Assembly: GCA_031277805.1 (NCBI GenBank)
Contig: JAITLR010000009.1
Location: 773,338 to 837,337 of the forward strand
Length of the DNA stretch: 64,000 nucleotides
From: Comamonas sp.
GTDB lineage: Bacteria; Pseudomonadota; Gammaproteobacteria; Burkholderiales; Burkholderiaceae_C
Reading direction: 5' to 3'
Shown here: positions 8,367 to 15,434 of the stretch, one piece after another
How positions within the stretch are numbered: position 1 is the first letter of the stretch
Layout of the letters: each line of letters opens with the position of its first letter
Translations under genes and position numbers: made by a program
Notes under the pieces: model-generated
What the model was told of the DNA's origin: nothing
What the model saw: only the letters and a program-made list of their open reading frames with translations
Database searches by the model: none

Positions 8367-9122
8367 TCAGGAGCTCTCTGGCCACCAGCCGTCGGCCCGG
8401 CGCTCCATGCGCGGGCAGTCATAGGCTGCGACCACAGGGATGGCGCTGCCATCGGCACGCACCAGTTTTGGCCGCCACTGCGTGCCCTGGCGCATGGCCA
8501 CGGCAATGGCGGCCACTTCGGCGCCGCAACGCTCGAGCAGCTTGAGACCGGACACCATGGTCGTGCCCGAACTCACGGCATCGTCCACCACCAGCACGCG
8601 CTTGCCAGTGATCAGACTCAGCTGATTGGGGTCGATATAGAGCAGCTTGCCCTTGCCCGGCGTGGTGATGGAGCTGACGGGCTCGGAGAGCTCGTCGCGA
8701 TACCAGTATTTGCGCGAGTAACCAAGCGGCACATAGCGGCTGCGGCCCAGGTGATGCGCCACCAGCGGTGCAAAGGCCAGGCCCAGCGTGGGCAGACCGA
8801 CAACCACATCGAAGTCATGCGCCCCGGCGCCTTGCGCCATGTGCTGCGCCAGTTGCTCGACCACTTCAATGGAAGCCTGGTTGGCAATCAGCGACGCCAC
8901 GCAGCGGTCGGGGGCGGAGCCGTCGGCCGTGGGCATGCCGCGCAGCGGCAGCAGCAGATAGCGGCCGTCGGGCAGCCTGGCCGGATAGCTCTTCGCATAG
9001 GGCGGCAGCGGCGACTGGCTCAGATCGGCCTCGGTGACGGTGGCTTGCCAGTAGTCGGTCGTGGCATCGAAGCCGGGCAGGTTCTGGCCGGAAAGATCGG
9101 CCACGGGTGCAATTTCACTCAT
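8367..9122 (-). CDS. Type I phosphoribosyltransferase
   Basis: A 251-residue protein with the PRPP-binding motif RVLVVDDAVSSGTTM in its second half and the pyrophosphate-loop-like DVVVGLPTLGLAFAPLVAHHLG before it. It belongs to the adenine/orotate phosphoribosyltransferase-like group (COG0503), but the N-terminal 80 residues are unlike classic Apt or PyrE, so the base it uses is unknown. It lies seven bases downstream of the M20 amidohydrolase, on the same strand. The two and the Bug protein upstream probably form one transcript, which could hint at salvage of a base released by the hydrolase. Confidence 0.85.
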   Translation of the reverse strand: MSEIAPVADLSGQNLPGFDATTDYWQATVTEADLSQSPLPPYAKSYPARLPDGRYLLLPLRGMPTADGSAPDRCVASLIANQASIEVVEQLAQHMAQGAGAHDFDVVVGLPTLGLAFAPLVAHHLGRSRYVPLGYSRKYWYRDELSEPVSSITTPGKGKLLYIDPNQLSLITGKRVLVVDDAVSSGTTMVSGLKLLERCGAEVAAIAVAMRQGTQWRPKLVRADGSAIPVVAAYDCPRMERRADGWWPESS

Positions 9123-9129
9123 ACAAAAC

Positions 9130-10347
9130 TCAATCGCAGCGCAGATAGCTCTCGGCCAGCCTCACCCAGTACGAGGCCGTGACCGGCAGCAGGTTGTCGT
9201 TGAAGTCATAGGCCGCGTTATGCACCATGCAACCGCCCTCGCCCATGCCATTGCCGACGATGAAATAGTTGCCGGGAACCTGGTTCAGCATGATGGCGAA
9301 GTCGTCGCTGGCCTGCAGCGGCTGCAGATCGGGAATCAACCATGCTTCGCCGAGGAACTCGCGGGCTACACCGACTGCGAAATCGGTGGCGGCCTTGTCG
9401 TTCATGACGGGCGGGTAGCGCCATTTGTAGTCCACCTCGGCCGTCGCGCGGTGCACGGCGGCCTGGGCATGGGCCATGGCCGTGATGCGCTCGCGCAGCT
9501 GCTGGCGCACCTCGGGGCAGCGCGCGCGAATGGTCACACGCAGCTCGCAGGTTTCCGGAATCACATTGGGCGCATCGCCCGCATGGATGGCACCGATGGT
9601 GACCACGGCCATGTCGTTGGGATCGACCTCGCGCGAGCGAATGGTCTGCAGCGCCAGCACCAGATGCGAGGCCACGACGATAGGGTCCACCGCCACATGG
9701 GGCATGGCGCCATGGCCGCCCTTGCCGCAGATGGTGATGATGGCCGTGTCCGAGCTGGAATACATCACGCCCGAGCGAAAGCCGAACTGCCCGGCCGGGT
9801 AGCCGGGCTCGTTGTGAAACGCGTAGAGCGCATCGCAGGGAAACAGCTCGAACAGGCCCTGCTCCACCATCTTCTGCGCGCCGCCATGGCCTTCTTCGGC
9901 GGGCTGAAAGATCAGATGGAGCGTGCCCTGTAGCTGGTTCTTGCGCCCGGCCAGCACCCTGGCTGCTGCCAGCAGCGTGGCCGTGTGCCCGTCGTGGCCG
10001 CAGGCATGCATCTTGCCGTCGTGACGACTCGCATAGGGCAGGCCCGTGGTTTCACGAATCGGCAGCGCATCCATGTCGGCGCGCAGGCCCAGGCGCTTGC
10101 CATTCCCGTGATCGCCGCAGCGCAGCGTCCCCACCACACCGGTATCGCCCAGACCGCGATGGACCTCGTAGCCCCATTCGGCCAGCCTGGCGGCCACGAT
10201 GTCACCCGTGCGATGCTCTTCGTAGGCCAGCTCGGGGTGGGCATGCAGATCGTGGCGCAGGGCCAGCATCTCGGCCGCGATGGCGGCCACTTCGGGCAGC
10301 ACGGGCGGATGGATCTCGGCATGCACCGGGTTCAGAGGCGCGGCCAT
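9130..10347 (-). CDS. M20-family amidohydrolase (hippurate hydrolase-like)
   Basis: A 405-residue cytoplasmic metallohydrolase of the M20D/hippuricase group. Visible marks: LRHDLHAHPELAYEEHRT near the N-terminus, DMDALPI, the metal-binding ACGHDGHTA, and the catalytic Glu pair in FQPAEEGHGGA. Members remove acyl groups from N-acyl amino acids. Length and motif order are normal and there is no signal peptide. It lies four bases from the Bug gene upstream and seven from the phosphoribosyltransferase downstream, so the three look like one operon that binds, hydrolyses and perhaps salvages a compound. Confidence 0.92.
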   Translation of the reverse strand: MAAPLNPVHAEIHPPVLPEVAAIAAEMLALRHDLHAHPELAYEEHRTGDIVAARLAEWGYEVHRGLGDTGVVGTLRCGDHGNGKRLGLRADMDALPIRETTGLPYASRHDGKMHACGHDGHTATLLAAARVLAGRKNQLQGTLHLIFQPAEEGHGGAQKMVEQGLFELFPCDALYAFHNEPGYPAGQFGFRSGVMYSSSDTAIITICGKGGHGAMPHVAVDPIVVASHLVLALQTIRSREVDPNDMAVVTIGAIHAGDAPNVIPETCELRVTIRARCPEVRQQLRERITAMAHAQAAVHRATAEVDYKWRYPPVMNDKAATDFAVGVAREFLGEAWLIPDLQPLQASDDFAIMLNQVPGNYFIVGNGMGEGGCMVHNAAYDFNDNLLPVTASYWVRLAESYLRCD

Positions 10348-10350
10348 GGC

Positions 10351-11337
10351 TTATTCCGCCTGGATGTTGGCCGACTTCACGATCTGGGCATAGCCGGCTT
10401 TTTCCTTCTTCAGGAACTGGACAAAGCTGGCCTGGGTGCCGGAGCCGGGCGTGGCGCCGCCGTCTTCCAGGCGCTTGCGCACCTCGGGCATCTTGAGCAC
10501 GGCATCGAGCTCGGTGGCCAGACGCGTGACCACGGCCTGAGGCGTCTTGGCGGGCACGAACAGCCCCGTCCAGGTGTTGAGGTCAAAGCCCTTGAGTTCG
10601 GCCGTCTCGCCAAAAGTCGGCACGGCGTGGATGGCATCGATGCGCTTGGCCGATGTCACGCCCAGACCTTCGAGCTTTTTCTGCTGGATCATGGGCACGG
10701 CGCTCAAGGTGGTGAGCATGCCCACATCGACCTGACCGCCCATCACGTCGCTGGTGATCTGGGCGCCGCCGCGGTAGGGCACATGCACCAGCTTGATCTT
10801 GGCGCGCTCCTGCAGCATTTCCATGGCCAGATGCAGCATGGTTCCCACGCCCGAGGTGGCATAGGTCAGCGATCCGGGCTTGGAGCGGGCCAGCGCGATC
10901 AGCTCGCTCAGATTGTGCGCCGGCAGGCCGGGACGGGCCACGGCGACCACGGGGGCGATGGTGGTCAGCCCCACAGGGGTCAGATCCTTTTCGGCGTCGT
11001 ACTTGACAGCGGAATTCACCAGCTGGGCGATGCTGATGGGGCCGTCAAAGCCCATGAGCAAGGTGTAGCCGTCGGCCGGAGCCTTGACGGCCTTGCTCAC
11101 CCCGAGCACACCGCCGGCGCCGGGCACGTTGTCCACCACGATGGACTGGTGCAGGCGCTCGCCCAGCTTCTGGCCGATCAGGCGGGCCGTGGTGTCCACA
11201 TTGCCACCGGCGCTGAACGGCACGATCATGGTGATGGGCTTGGCAGCAGGCCAGTCACCGGAAGCCAGGACGGGAACAGACAGACCAGCCGCCATCAAGG
11301 CAGCGGCCGCGACAATAGAGCGACGGAGTGTGGGCAT
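10351..11337 (-). CDS. Bug/TctC-family substrate-binding protein
   Basis: A 328-residue periplasmic binding protein. Signal peptide MPTLRRSIVAAAALMAAGLSVPVLA, then the family opening WPAAKPITMIVPFSAGGNVDTTARLIGQKL. Later come GYTLLMGFDGPIS, YATSGVGTMLHLAMEML, HVPYRGGAQITSDVMGGQVD and FVPAKTPQAVVTRL. The start at 11337 is preferred because upstream in-frame codons give no signal peptide. It heads a likely operon with the M20 amidohydrolase and phosphoribosyltransferase, so the ligand may be an N-acyl amino acid or an aromatic amide; this is inference only. Confidence 0.93.
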   Translation of the reverse strand: MPTLRRSIVAAAALMAAGLSVPVLASGDWPAAKPITMIVPFSAGGNVDTTARLIGQKLGERLHQSIVVDNVPGAGGVLGVSKAVKAPADGYTLLMGFDGPISIAQLVNSAVKYDAEKDLTPVGLTTIAPVVAVARPGLPAHNLSELIALARSKPGSLTYATSGVGTMLHLAMEMLQERAKIKLVHVPYRGGAQITSDVMGGQVDVGMLTTLSAVPMIQQKKLEGLGVTSAKRIDAIHAVPTFGETAELKGFDLNTWTGLFVPAKTPQAVVTRLATELDAVLKMPEVRKRLEDGGATPGSGTQASFVQFLKKEKAGYAQIVKSANIQAE

Positions 11338-11587
11338 GGACAGACAGCAAGTGAGAGGCCATGCAGAACCAGGGCAATCCGTGACGCAGCATGGCCGCAA
11401 AACCGGAGGCAGCGACTGGGCGCCCCTGCGGCAGACGGGCTAGGCCGCTGATTATCCCAGAGGCCCGATAACGCTGCCATAGCAGGAATTACTTAGCAAT
11501 TCTGGTTCACCCTAGACTCACTCCCCCCTGCATTTCTAGGGTTCACGCCAGCCCGTGGCCGCCGGTCATCACCTCAGAATGACTGCC

Positions 11588-13405
11588 ATGCTCTCTCCCA
11601 GCCAAGTCATTGTTCTGGCCACGCCGGTGTTTTTTGCACTGATTGCCATCGAATGGATCATCAGCCTGCGGCGCGGCCGCAATGCCTATGGCCTGGCCGA
11701 TGCCATCAGCTCGCTGAACCTGGGAGTATTGAGCCAGACCAGCGCCGTCTTCACCAAGCTGTTGACGCTAGGCATCTATACGGCCGTGGTCAGCCATATC
11801 TCGCTGATTCAAGCCGACAGCTTCTGGATGAGCCTGCCGGGCTGGCTCCTGGCCCTGGTCTTCTATGATTTTTGCTACTACTGGCTGCACCGCATGGGCC
11901 ATGAGGTGGGTGTGCTCTGGGCTGCCCACGCCGTGCACCATCAAAGCCAGGCCTACAACCTCTCGACGGCCTTGCGCCAGACCAGCTCGGGCGCACTGCT
12001 GGGCTGGGTCTTCTATCTGCCCATGGCGCTGGCCGGCGTGCCGCCGCTGGTGTTCGCCGTGGTCGGGCTGATTGACCTGCTCTACCAGTTCTGGGTACAT
12101 ACCGAGCAGGTCAAAAAGCTGGGCTGGTTTGACCGCTGGTTCTGCGCACCCAGCAATCACCGCGTGCACCATGCCGTCAACGACCGCTATCTGGACAAAA
12201 ACTACGGCGGCATTCTCATCATCTGGGACCGGCTGTTCGGCACCTACAAGACCGAAGATGACGAGGAGCCCTGCGTCTACGGCACACGAGGGCTGCTGCA
12301 AAGCTGGGACCCGCTGTGGGCCAATGCCAGCGTCTACCGCCAGCTCGCGCACGACAGCTGGCACGCTCGCAGCTGGCTGGACAAGGCACGCGCCTGGTTC
12401 AAGCCACCGGGCTGGCGTCCCGCCGATGTGGCACAGCGCTTTCCCAAGCCGGCCTTCGACCTGGACCAGCACTGCATCATCTATGCACCACCCATGAGCC
12501 GGACACTGCGCTGGTTTGCCGGCCTGCTGTTTGCCACACTGGTGGCGGGCACCTCGGTCTTTCTCTGGCATGCCGACCAGTCGCCGCTCTCTGCCAACCT
12601 GATCTGGTTCGGCGTGCTGCTCACCGGGCAGTGGGCGCTGGGCGCTGCCATGCAGGGCCGCATCGGCCTGTGGATGGCGCTGATGCTGCAAAGCGGCGCG
12701 CTGGCCGCCGCCACGGCAGCTTTGGGCCTGCAAGAGTGGCACTGGCTGTTCAAACCTGCGACCATGATTTTTGCTCTGATTTACATAGCATCTTGCGCAA
12801 AATCGTTAAGTATCTCAACGCAAAAATCAAGCAAAAAGCAGACACTGCTGCTGACAGCCGCTATTGTTTTTTCACTTTGCGGCGACATCAGCCTGATGCT
12901 GGAAGGTCTGTTCATCCCCGGCCTGGTCAGTTTTTTACTGGCTCACCTTTGCTATCTGGCGCTGTTCAAACAGAATGCGCCCTGGTTCCCCAGCCGCAAA
13001 GCCTTGCTGGGGGTTGTCGCCTTCGGCATCGTCATGTACGCCTACCTCTGGAGCCATGGCCTGCCTGCCGCGCTGCGCCTGCCCGTGGCGGCCTATGTTG
13101 GTGTCATTGCGCTGATGGCCGCCCAGGCCTGGGGCCGCTATCAGGTGCTTGGTCACCGCCATGCACTTCTGGTCGCGCTGGGCGCCAGCTTTTTCATGCT
13201 CAGCGACTCGGTGCTGGCCATCAACCGCTTCGCCCAGCCCCTGCCCTGGTCTGCCATCTGGGTGCTGCTCACCTACTACGCGGCGCAGGCGCTGATCGTG
13301 CAAGGTGTTCTGCAGCACGTGAACCACCCATCCGCGGACGCAACCGCACACCAACCGGCCCCGTTTGAGGATTCGACGAGCATCCTCCAGCCCTCCAAGG
13401 GTTGA
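11588..13405 (+). CDS. Fatty acid hydroxylase (sterol-desaturase family) fused to YhhN/lysoplasmalogenase-like domain
   Basis: An integral membrane protein of about 605 residues made of two parts. The first carries the di-iron histidine clusters of the fatty-acid-hydroxylase superfamily: HRMGH, HAVHH and, about 75 residues on, HRVHH, followed by YGGILIIWDRLFGTY. This architecture recalls alkylglycerol monooxygenase. The last ~200 residues resemble YhhN/TMEM86 membrane enzymes that cleave lysoplasmalogen, with LCGDISLMLEGLF and FMLSDSVLAINRF as acidic motifs. In-frame starts at 11555 and 11579 are alternatives. A low-GC patch at about 12763-12860 lies near the start of the second part. Ether-lipid turnover is a plausible role, inferred from both halves. 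Confidence 0.85.
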   Translation: MLSPSQVIVLATPVFFALIAIEWIISLRRGRNAYGLADAISSLNLGVLSQTSAVFTKLLTLGIYTAVVSHISLIQADSFWMSLPGWLLALVFYDFCYYWLHRMGHEVGVLWAAHAVHHQSQAYNLSTALRQTSSGALLGWVFYLPMALAGVPPLVFAVVGLIDLLYQFWVHTEQVKKLGWFDRWFCAPSNHRVHHAVNDRYLDKNYGGILIIWDRLFGTYKTEDDEEPCVYGTRGLLQSWDPLWANASVYRQLAHDSWHARSWLDKARAWFKPPGWRPADVAQRFPKPAFDLDQHCIIYAPPMSRTLRWFAGLLFATLVAGTSVFLWHADQSPLSANLIWFGVLLTGQWALGAAMQGRIGLWMALMLQSGALAAATAALGLQEWHWLFKPATMIFALIYIASCAKSLSISTQKSSKKQTLLLTAAIVFSLCGDISLMLEGLFIPGLVSFLLAHLCYLALFKQNAPWFPSRKALLGVVAFGIVMYAYLWSHGLPAALRLPVAAYVGVIALMAAQAWGRYQVLGHRHALLVALGASFFMLSDSVLAINRFAQPLPWSAIWVLLTYYAAQALIVQGVLQHVNHPSADATAHQPAPFEDSTSILQPSKG

Positions 13406-13430
13406 CCCTAGGCCGTTAAACGGCGACAAT
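13402..13430 (+). promoter_or_regulatory. Sigma70-type promoter ahead of the mgtC leader region
   Basis: TTGACC (13402-13407) and GACAAT (13425-13430) are 17 bases apart, a good match to -35 and -10 boxes. The -35 overlaps the stop codon of the preceding gene. Transcription would start near 13437 and run through all the small ORFs toward mgtC. Confidence 0.6.
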
Positions 13431-13459
13431 AGAGGGATCGCAATATCAGGAGTCCCCAC

Positions 13460-13525
13460 GTGGACAGTGCCAGTTCAACCAGTGATTTATCGCCAGCCGC
13501 AATGGCTGCGAAGCTGGCCGACTGA
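13460..13525 (+). CDS. Candidate 21-residue leader peptide (GTG start)
   Basis: A short ORF starting at GTG with AGGAG seven bases upstream, about 25 bases downstream of a promoter. Translation: MDSASSTSDLSPAAMAAKLAD. The ending resembles the start of some MgtE channels, where a similar Ala/Leu-rich segment leads into an LHPADIA motif, but here it stops. A small stem (ACTCCC / GGGAGT, within 13530-13548) follows. It may be a leader peptide or the remnant of an older gene start. Confidence 0.4.
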   Translation: MDSASSTSDLSPAAMAAKLAD

Positions 13526-13747
13526 CAGACTCCCCAGGATCGGGAGTCGTCATCGACCAACCCGCTCCATGCCTTGTGCGCCCACCCATATCGCCAATCG
13601 CTTGCCAGCCCTGCTGACGCCAAGCCGTTTGCGGTATGTGTGCATCACTGAAAAATCGACCTCTGTTGCCAGGCTCTTCAGCGCCTGCCGACGGACATGT
13701 TGAGAACTCGTGCGTTCCGTTCCTGCTCGATGAGAAAGGAGTACGCC
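13526..13747. other. Leader stretch between first and second small ORFs
   Basis: No ORF of note on the plus strand. It contains the six-base stem ACTCCC/GGGAGT near 13530-13548 and ends in the strong ribosome binding site AAAGGAGT before 13748. It is presumably untranslated RNA of the mgtC leader. Confidence 0.4.
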
Positions 13748-13942
13748 ATGCGCCACCAACTCAAGCACCTCATGTGCCAGTTCCGCCGCCAGGGATCGGC
13801 CCAGCCCTTGCCTGTCTGCCCGCCTTCGCATACGCCTCAGGCGCTGGAGCAAGCCACAGAACTCGACGCCCGGACCAGCTGGCCCACGCATCGCATCCGC
13901 AGCTTTTTGCTGACTCAGCGCCCGCGCCACGGCACGAACTGA
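13748..13942 (+). CDS. Small ORF in the mgtC leader (64 residues)
   Basis: Starts at ATG 13748 with AAAGGAGT at a good distance. The product is basic, without signal peptide or clear membrane span: MRHQLKHLMCQFRRQG..., a Pro-rich stretch (QPLPVCPPSHTPQ), then an Arg-rich tail ending RPRHGTN. Not recognised. It could be a real small protein, or a leader ORF whose proline codons slow ribosomes. A hairpin with a short T-run lies just downstream (13953-13987). Confidence 0.45.
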   Translation: MRHQLKHLMCQFRRQGSAQPLPVCPPSHTPQALEQATELDARTSWPTHRIRSFLLTQRPRHGTN

Positions 13943-13952
13943 GTCAACGCGG

Positions 13953-13987
13953 ATTGCCTGCCCGAAAGCAGGGCAATGCCGCTTTTT
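13953..13987 (+). terminator. Stem-loop with T-run, possible attenuator
   Basis: ATTGCCTGC (13953-13961) pairs with GCAGGGCAAT (13968-13977) with one bulged base, loop CCGAAA, followed by GCCGC and TTTTT (13983-13987). The run of T is displaced by a few bases, so it would be a weak terminator or an attenuator between the second and third small ORFs. Confidence 0.45.
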
Positions 13988-14008
13988 CAAGCCCTTCAAG
14001 GAGCACGC

Positions 14009-14158
14009 ATGGACCCCGACCCTAGCCGATCTTGCTGCGCGCCTGATGCCCATGCACAGGTGCCTGCCATTGCTGCGCGCGTGCCCGCCGTTCAGAGCCC
14101 GGGCATGCATTTGTTTTTGCCATACGCCTTCGCGGCCCGGTTGCCCATGACTGTCTGA
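14009..14158 (+). CDS. Candidate magnesium-sensing leader peptide starting MDPDP (49 residues)
   Basis: Starts at ATG 14009 with AAGGAG at 13998-14003 and ends at a double stop (TGATGA). The product begins Met-Asp-Pro-Asp-Pro-Ser. E. coli and Salmonella MgtL begins Met-Glu-Pro-Asp-Pro-Thr, and that acidic-proline start is known to destabilise the ribosome when magnesium is low, which switches on mgtA. The rest of this ORF has further prolines and two adjacent Cys but no resemblance to MgtL. Its place in the leader of an MgtC-family gene is what makes the similarity worth notice. The function is inference. Confidence 0.5.
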   Translation: MDPDPSRSCCAPDAHAQVPAIAARVPAVQSPGMHLFLPYAFAARLPMTV

Positions 14159-14166
14159 TGACTGTC

Positions 14167-14203
14167 GGGCCAAACTCCGGCCGCCCTGGCCCATCAAGGA
14201 GTT
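14167..14203 (+). promoter_or_regulatory. Alternative stems controlling the ribosome binding site of the next small ORF
   Basis: Structure A: AACTCC (14173-14178) plus GGCC (14179-14182) pair with GGCC (14188-14191) plus GGAGTT (14198-14203), hiding the GGAG ribosome binding site of the ORF at 14209. Structure B: GGGCCA (14167-14172) pairs with TGGCCC (14187-14192), which uses the same GGCC and leaves GGAG free. The two cannot form together. The stop codon of the preceding ORF lies eight bases before this element, so ribosome position could decide between them. Confidence 0.5.
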
Positions 14204-14208
14204 AGCCC

Positions 14209-14571
14209 ATGCGACGCCTTCTGCAGCTGAGCCTGCGCCCTATTCACACAATTTCCGCCCCCCAACAAGGCCTGCAACAGGCCGTGGTCCGTGCCCTGGA
14301 ACTTCGTCACACCGAGGTGCTGCGCCATCTGGGATCGAACCGGCAAAGCGCCGAATTCGCCTCCGTACTGGCCACGCTGCCAGCCCGCCAGCGTGATGAC
14401 GCCCTGTCCTTGCTGGAGCCCCGCCAACGCGAATCCGTGCTCATGCACCTGCCCCGTCAGGCGCAGAAGCAATGGCATGTGGCAAACACCCCCTCGGCAC
14501 CCCGCCGCCGTGCCCGTACACGCCCCAGCATCTGGTTGCGCGGCCTCTATCACTCCCTGCGTCAAGGCTGA
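14209..14571 (+). CDS. Small protein resembling the cytoplasmic N-domain of MgtE
   Basis: A 120-residue soluble basic protein. Residues ~22-86 show the alternating helical pattern of the MgtE magnesium-channel N-domain: FASVLATLPARQRDDALSLL, then EPRQRESVLMHLPRQAQKQW, comparable in style to the LLPKAKAAEVLSHLSPEEQ repeats of Thermus MgtE. No CBS or membrane domain follows; the protein ends in an Arg-rich tail. In MgtE this domain senses magnesium. A strong ribosome binding site (AAGGAG) is embedded in switchable stems. The homology was judged by eye. A perfect hairpin follows at 14580-14609. Confidence 0.6.
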   Translation: MRRLLQLSLRPIHTISAPQQGLQQAVVRALELRHTEVLRHLGSNRQSAEFASVLATLPARQRDDALSLLEPRQRESVLMHLPRQAQKQWHVANTPSAPRRRARTRPSIWLRGLYHSLRQG

Positions 14572-14579
14572 AAAGCCAC

Positions 14580-14609
14580 TGACAGCCCGCCAGTCCATGC
14601 GGGCTGTCA
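14580..14609 (+). terminator. Perfect 11-bp hairpin between the MgtE-N-like ORF and mgtC
   Basis: TGACAGCCCGC (14580-14590) and GCGGGCTGTCA (14599-14609) form an uninterrupted stem with an eight-base loop. No T-run follows, so it is more likely an RNA-stability element, a Rho-linked site or a pause site than a classical terminator. Confidence 0.5.
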
Positions 14610-14714
14610 TCGCCGTCATTGCCTGCAGGCTCTATGCTGCATGCTGCCCATGGACAGCTCAAGGCCAGGTCAACTCCTTCATCGCCACCCGCAACCACGG
14701 AAAAACGCCATTGC

Positions 14715-15431
14715 ATGCAATCCCTGCAAAACTTTCATCTGCTCTCGACGCTGAACACCATCCTGTGCCTGCTGGTGGCCTTTGTCTGCGGCAGCGTCAT
14801 CGGTCTGGAGCGGCAGATCCGCCAGCGCACGGCAGGCCTGCGTACCAATACATTGGTGGCTGTCGGTGCCGCCGTATTTGTGGACCTGGCCATGCGCATC
14901 TCGGGGGCCGACGGCTCCACCCGCGTGATCTCCTATGTGGTCTCCGGCGTGGGCTTCCTGGGCGCGGGCGCCATCATGAAGGAAGGCGCCAACATCACGG
15001 GGCTGAACACTGCTGCCACGCTTTGGGGTTCGGCTGCTGTCGGCGCCTGCGCGGGCGCGGGCATGCTGCCCGAAGCCGGCATTGCCACCTTGTTCGTGCT
15101 GGCCAGCAATACTTTGCTGCGACCGGTGGTCAACTACATAGACCGCCATCCCGTCGCCGAACACGCCAGCGAGGCCACCTACTATGTCTATGCCATCTGC
15201 CAGCGTGAGGTGCAGGCCGATGTGCGCGAACGCCTGCAGGATCTGCTGGAAGCCGCCAACTATCCCGTGCGTACGGTATCCAAGCACGACATTCCGCCGA
15301 ACAACTGCGAGGTCGAGGCCGAGCTGTTTGCCACGGCCGTCCATGCCGAGGAACTGGATCAGGTGCTGACACAGATAGAAGCCATGCCCGGCGTGGTGCA
15401 GGCATTCTGGAACGCAGGGCCTCAGAACTAA
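14715..15431 (+). CDS. MgtC/SapB family membrane protein
   Basis: A 238-residue protein. Its N-terminal half has about four membrane spans and the MgtC hallmarks: GSVIGLERQIRQRTAGLRTNTLVAVGAA, RVISYVVSGVGFLGAGAIMKEGANITGLNTAATLWGSAAVG. The C-terminal ~85 residues form an ACT-like cytoplasmic domain. MgtC proteins support growth in low magnesium and modulate ATP synthase or membrane potential; they are not magnesium transporters themselves. Start 14715 was chosen over 14619, as the longer form has an unconserved 32-residue prefix. It is preceded by a leader of several small ORFs, and repeat DNA begins three bases after the stop. Confidence 0.88.
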   Translation: MQSLQNFHLLSTLNTILCLLVAFVCGSVIGLERQIRQRTAGLRTNTLVAVGAAVFVDLAMRISGADGSTRVISYVVSGVGFLGAGAIMKEGANITGLNTAATLWGSAAVGACAGAGMLPEAGIATLFVLASNTLLRPVVNYIDRHPVAEHASEATYYVYAICQREVQADVRERLQDLLEAANYPVRTVSKHDIPPNNCEVEAELFATAVHAEELDQVLTQIEAMPGVVQAFWNAGPQN

Positions 15432-15434
15432 GCC

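Noticed and set aside
13550..14197. 215-codon ORF on the minus strand across the mgtC leader
   Set aside because: Composition is Arg/Ala/Gly-rich and shadow-like, with no start signal, and the plus strand has three small ORFs with good ribosome binding sites in the same interval. A real antisense gene cannot be fully excluded.
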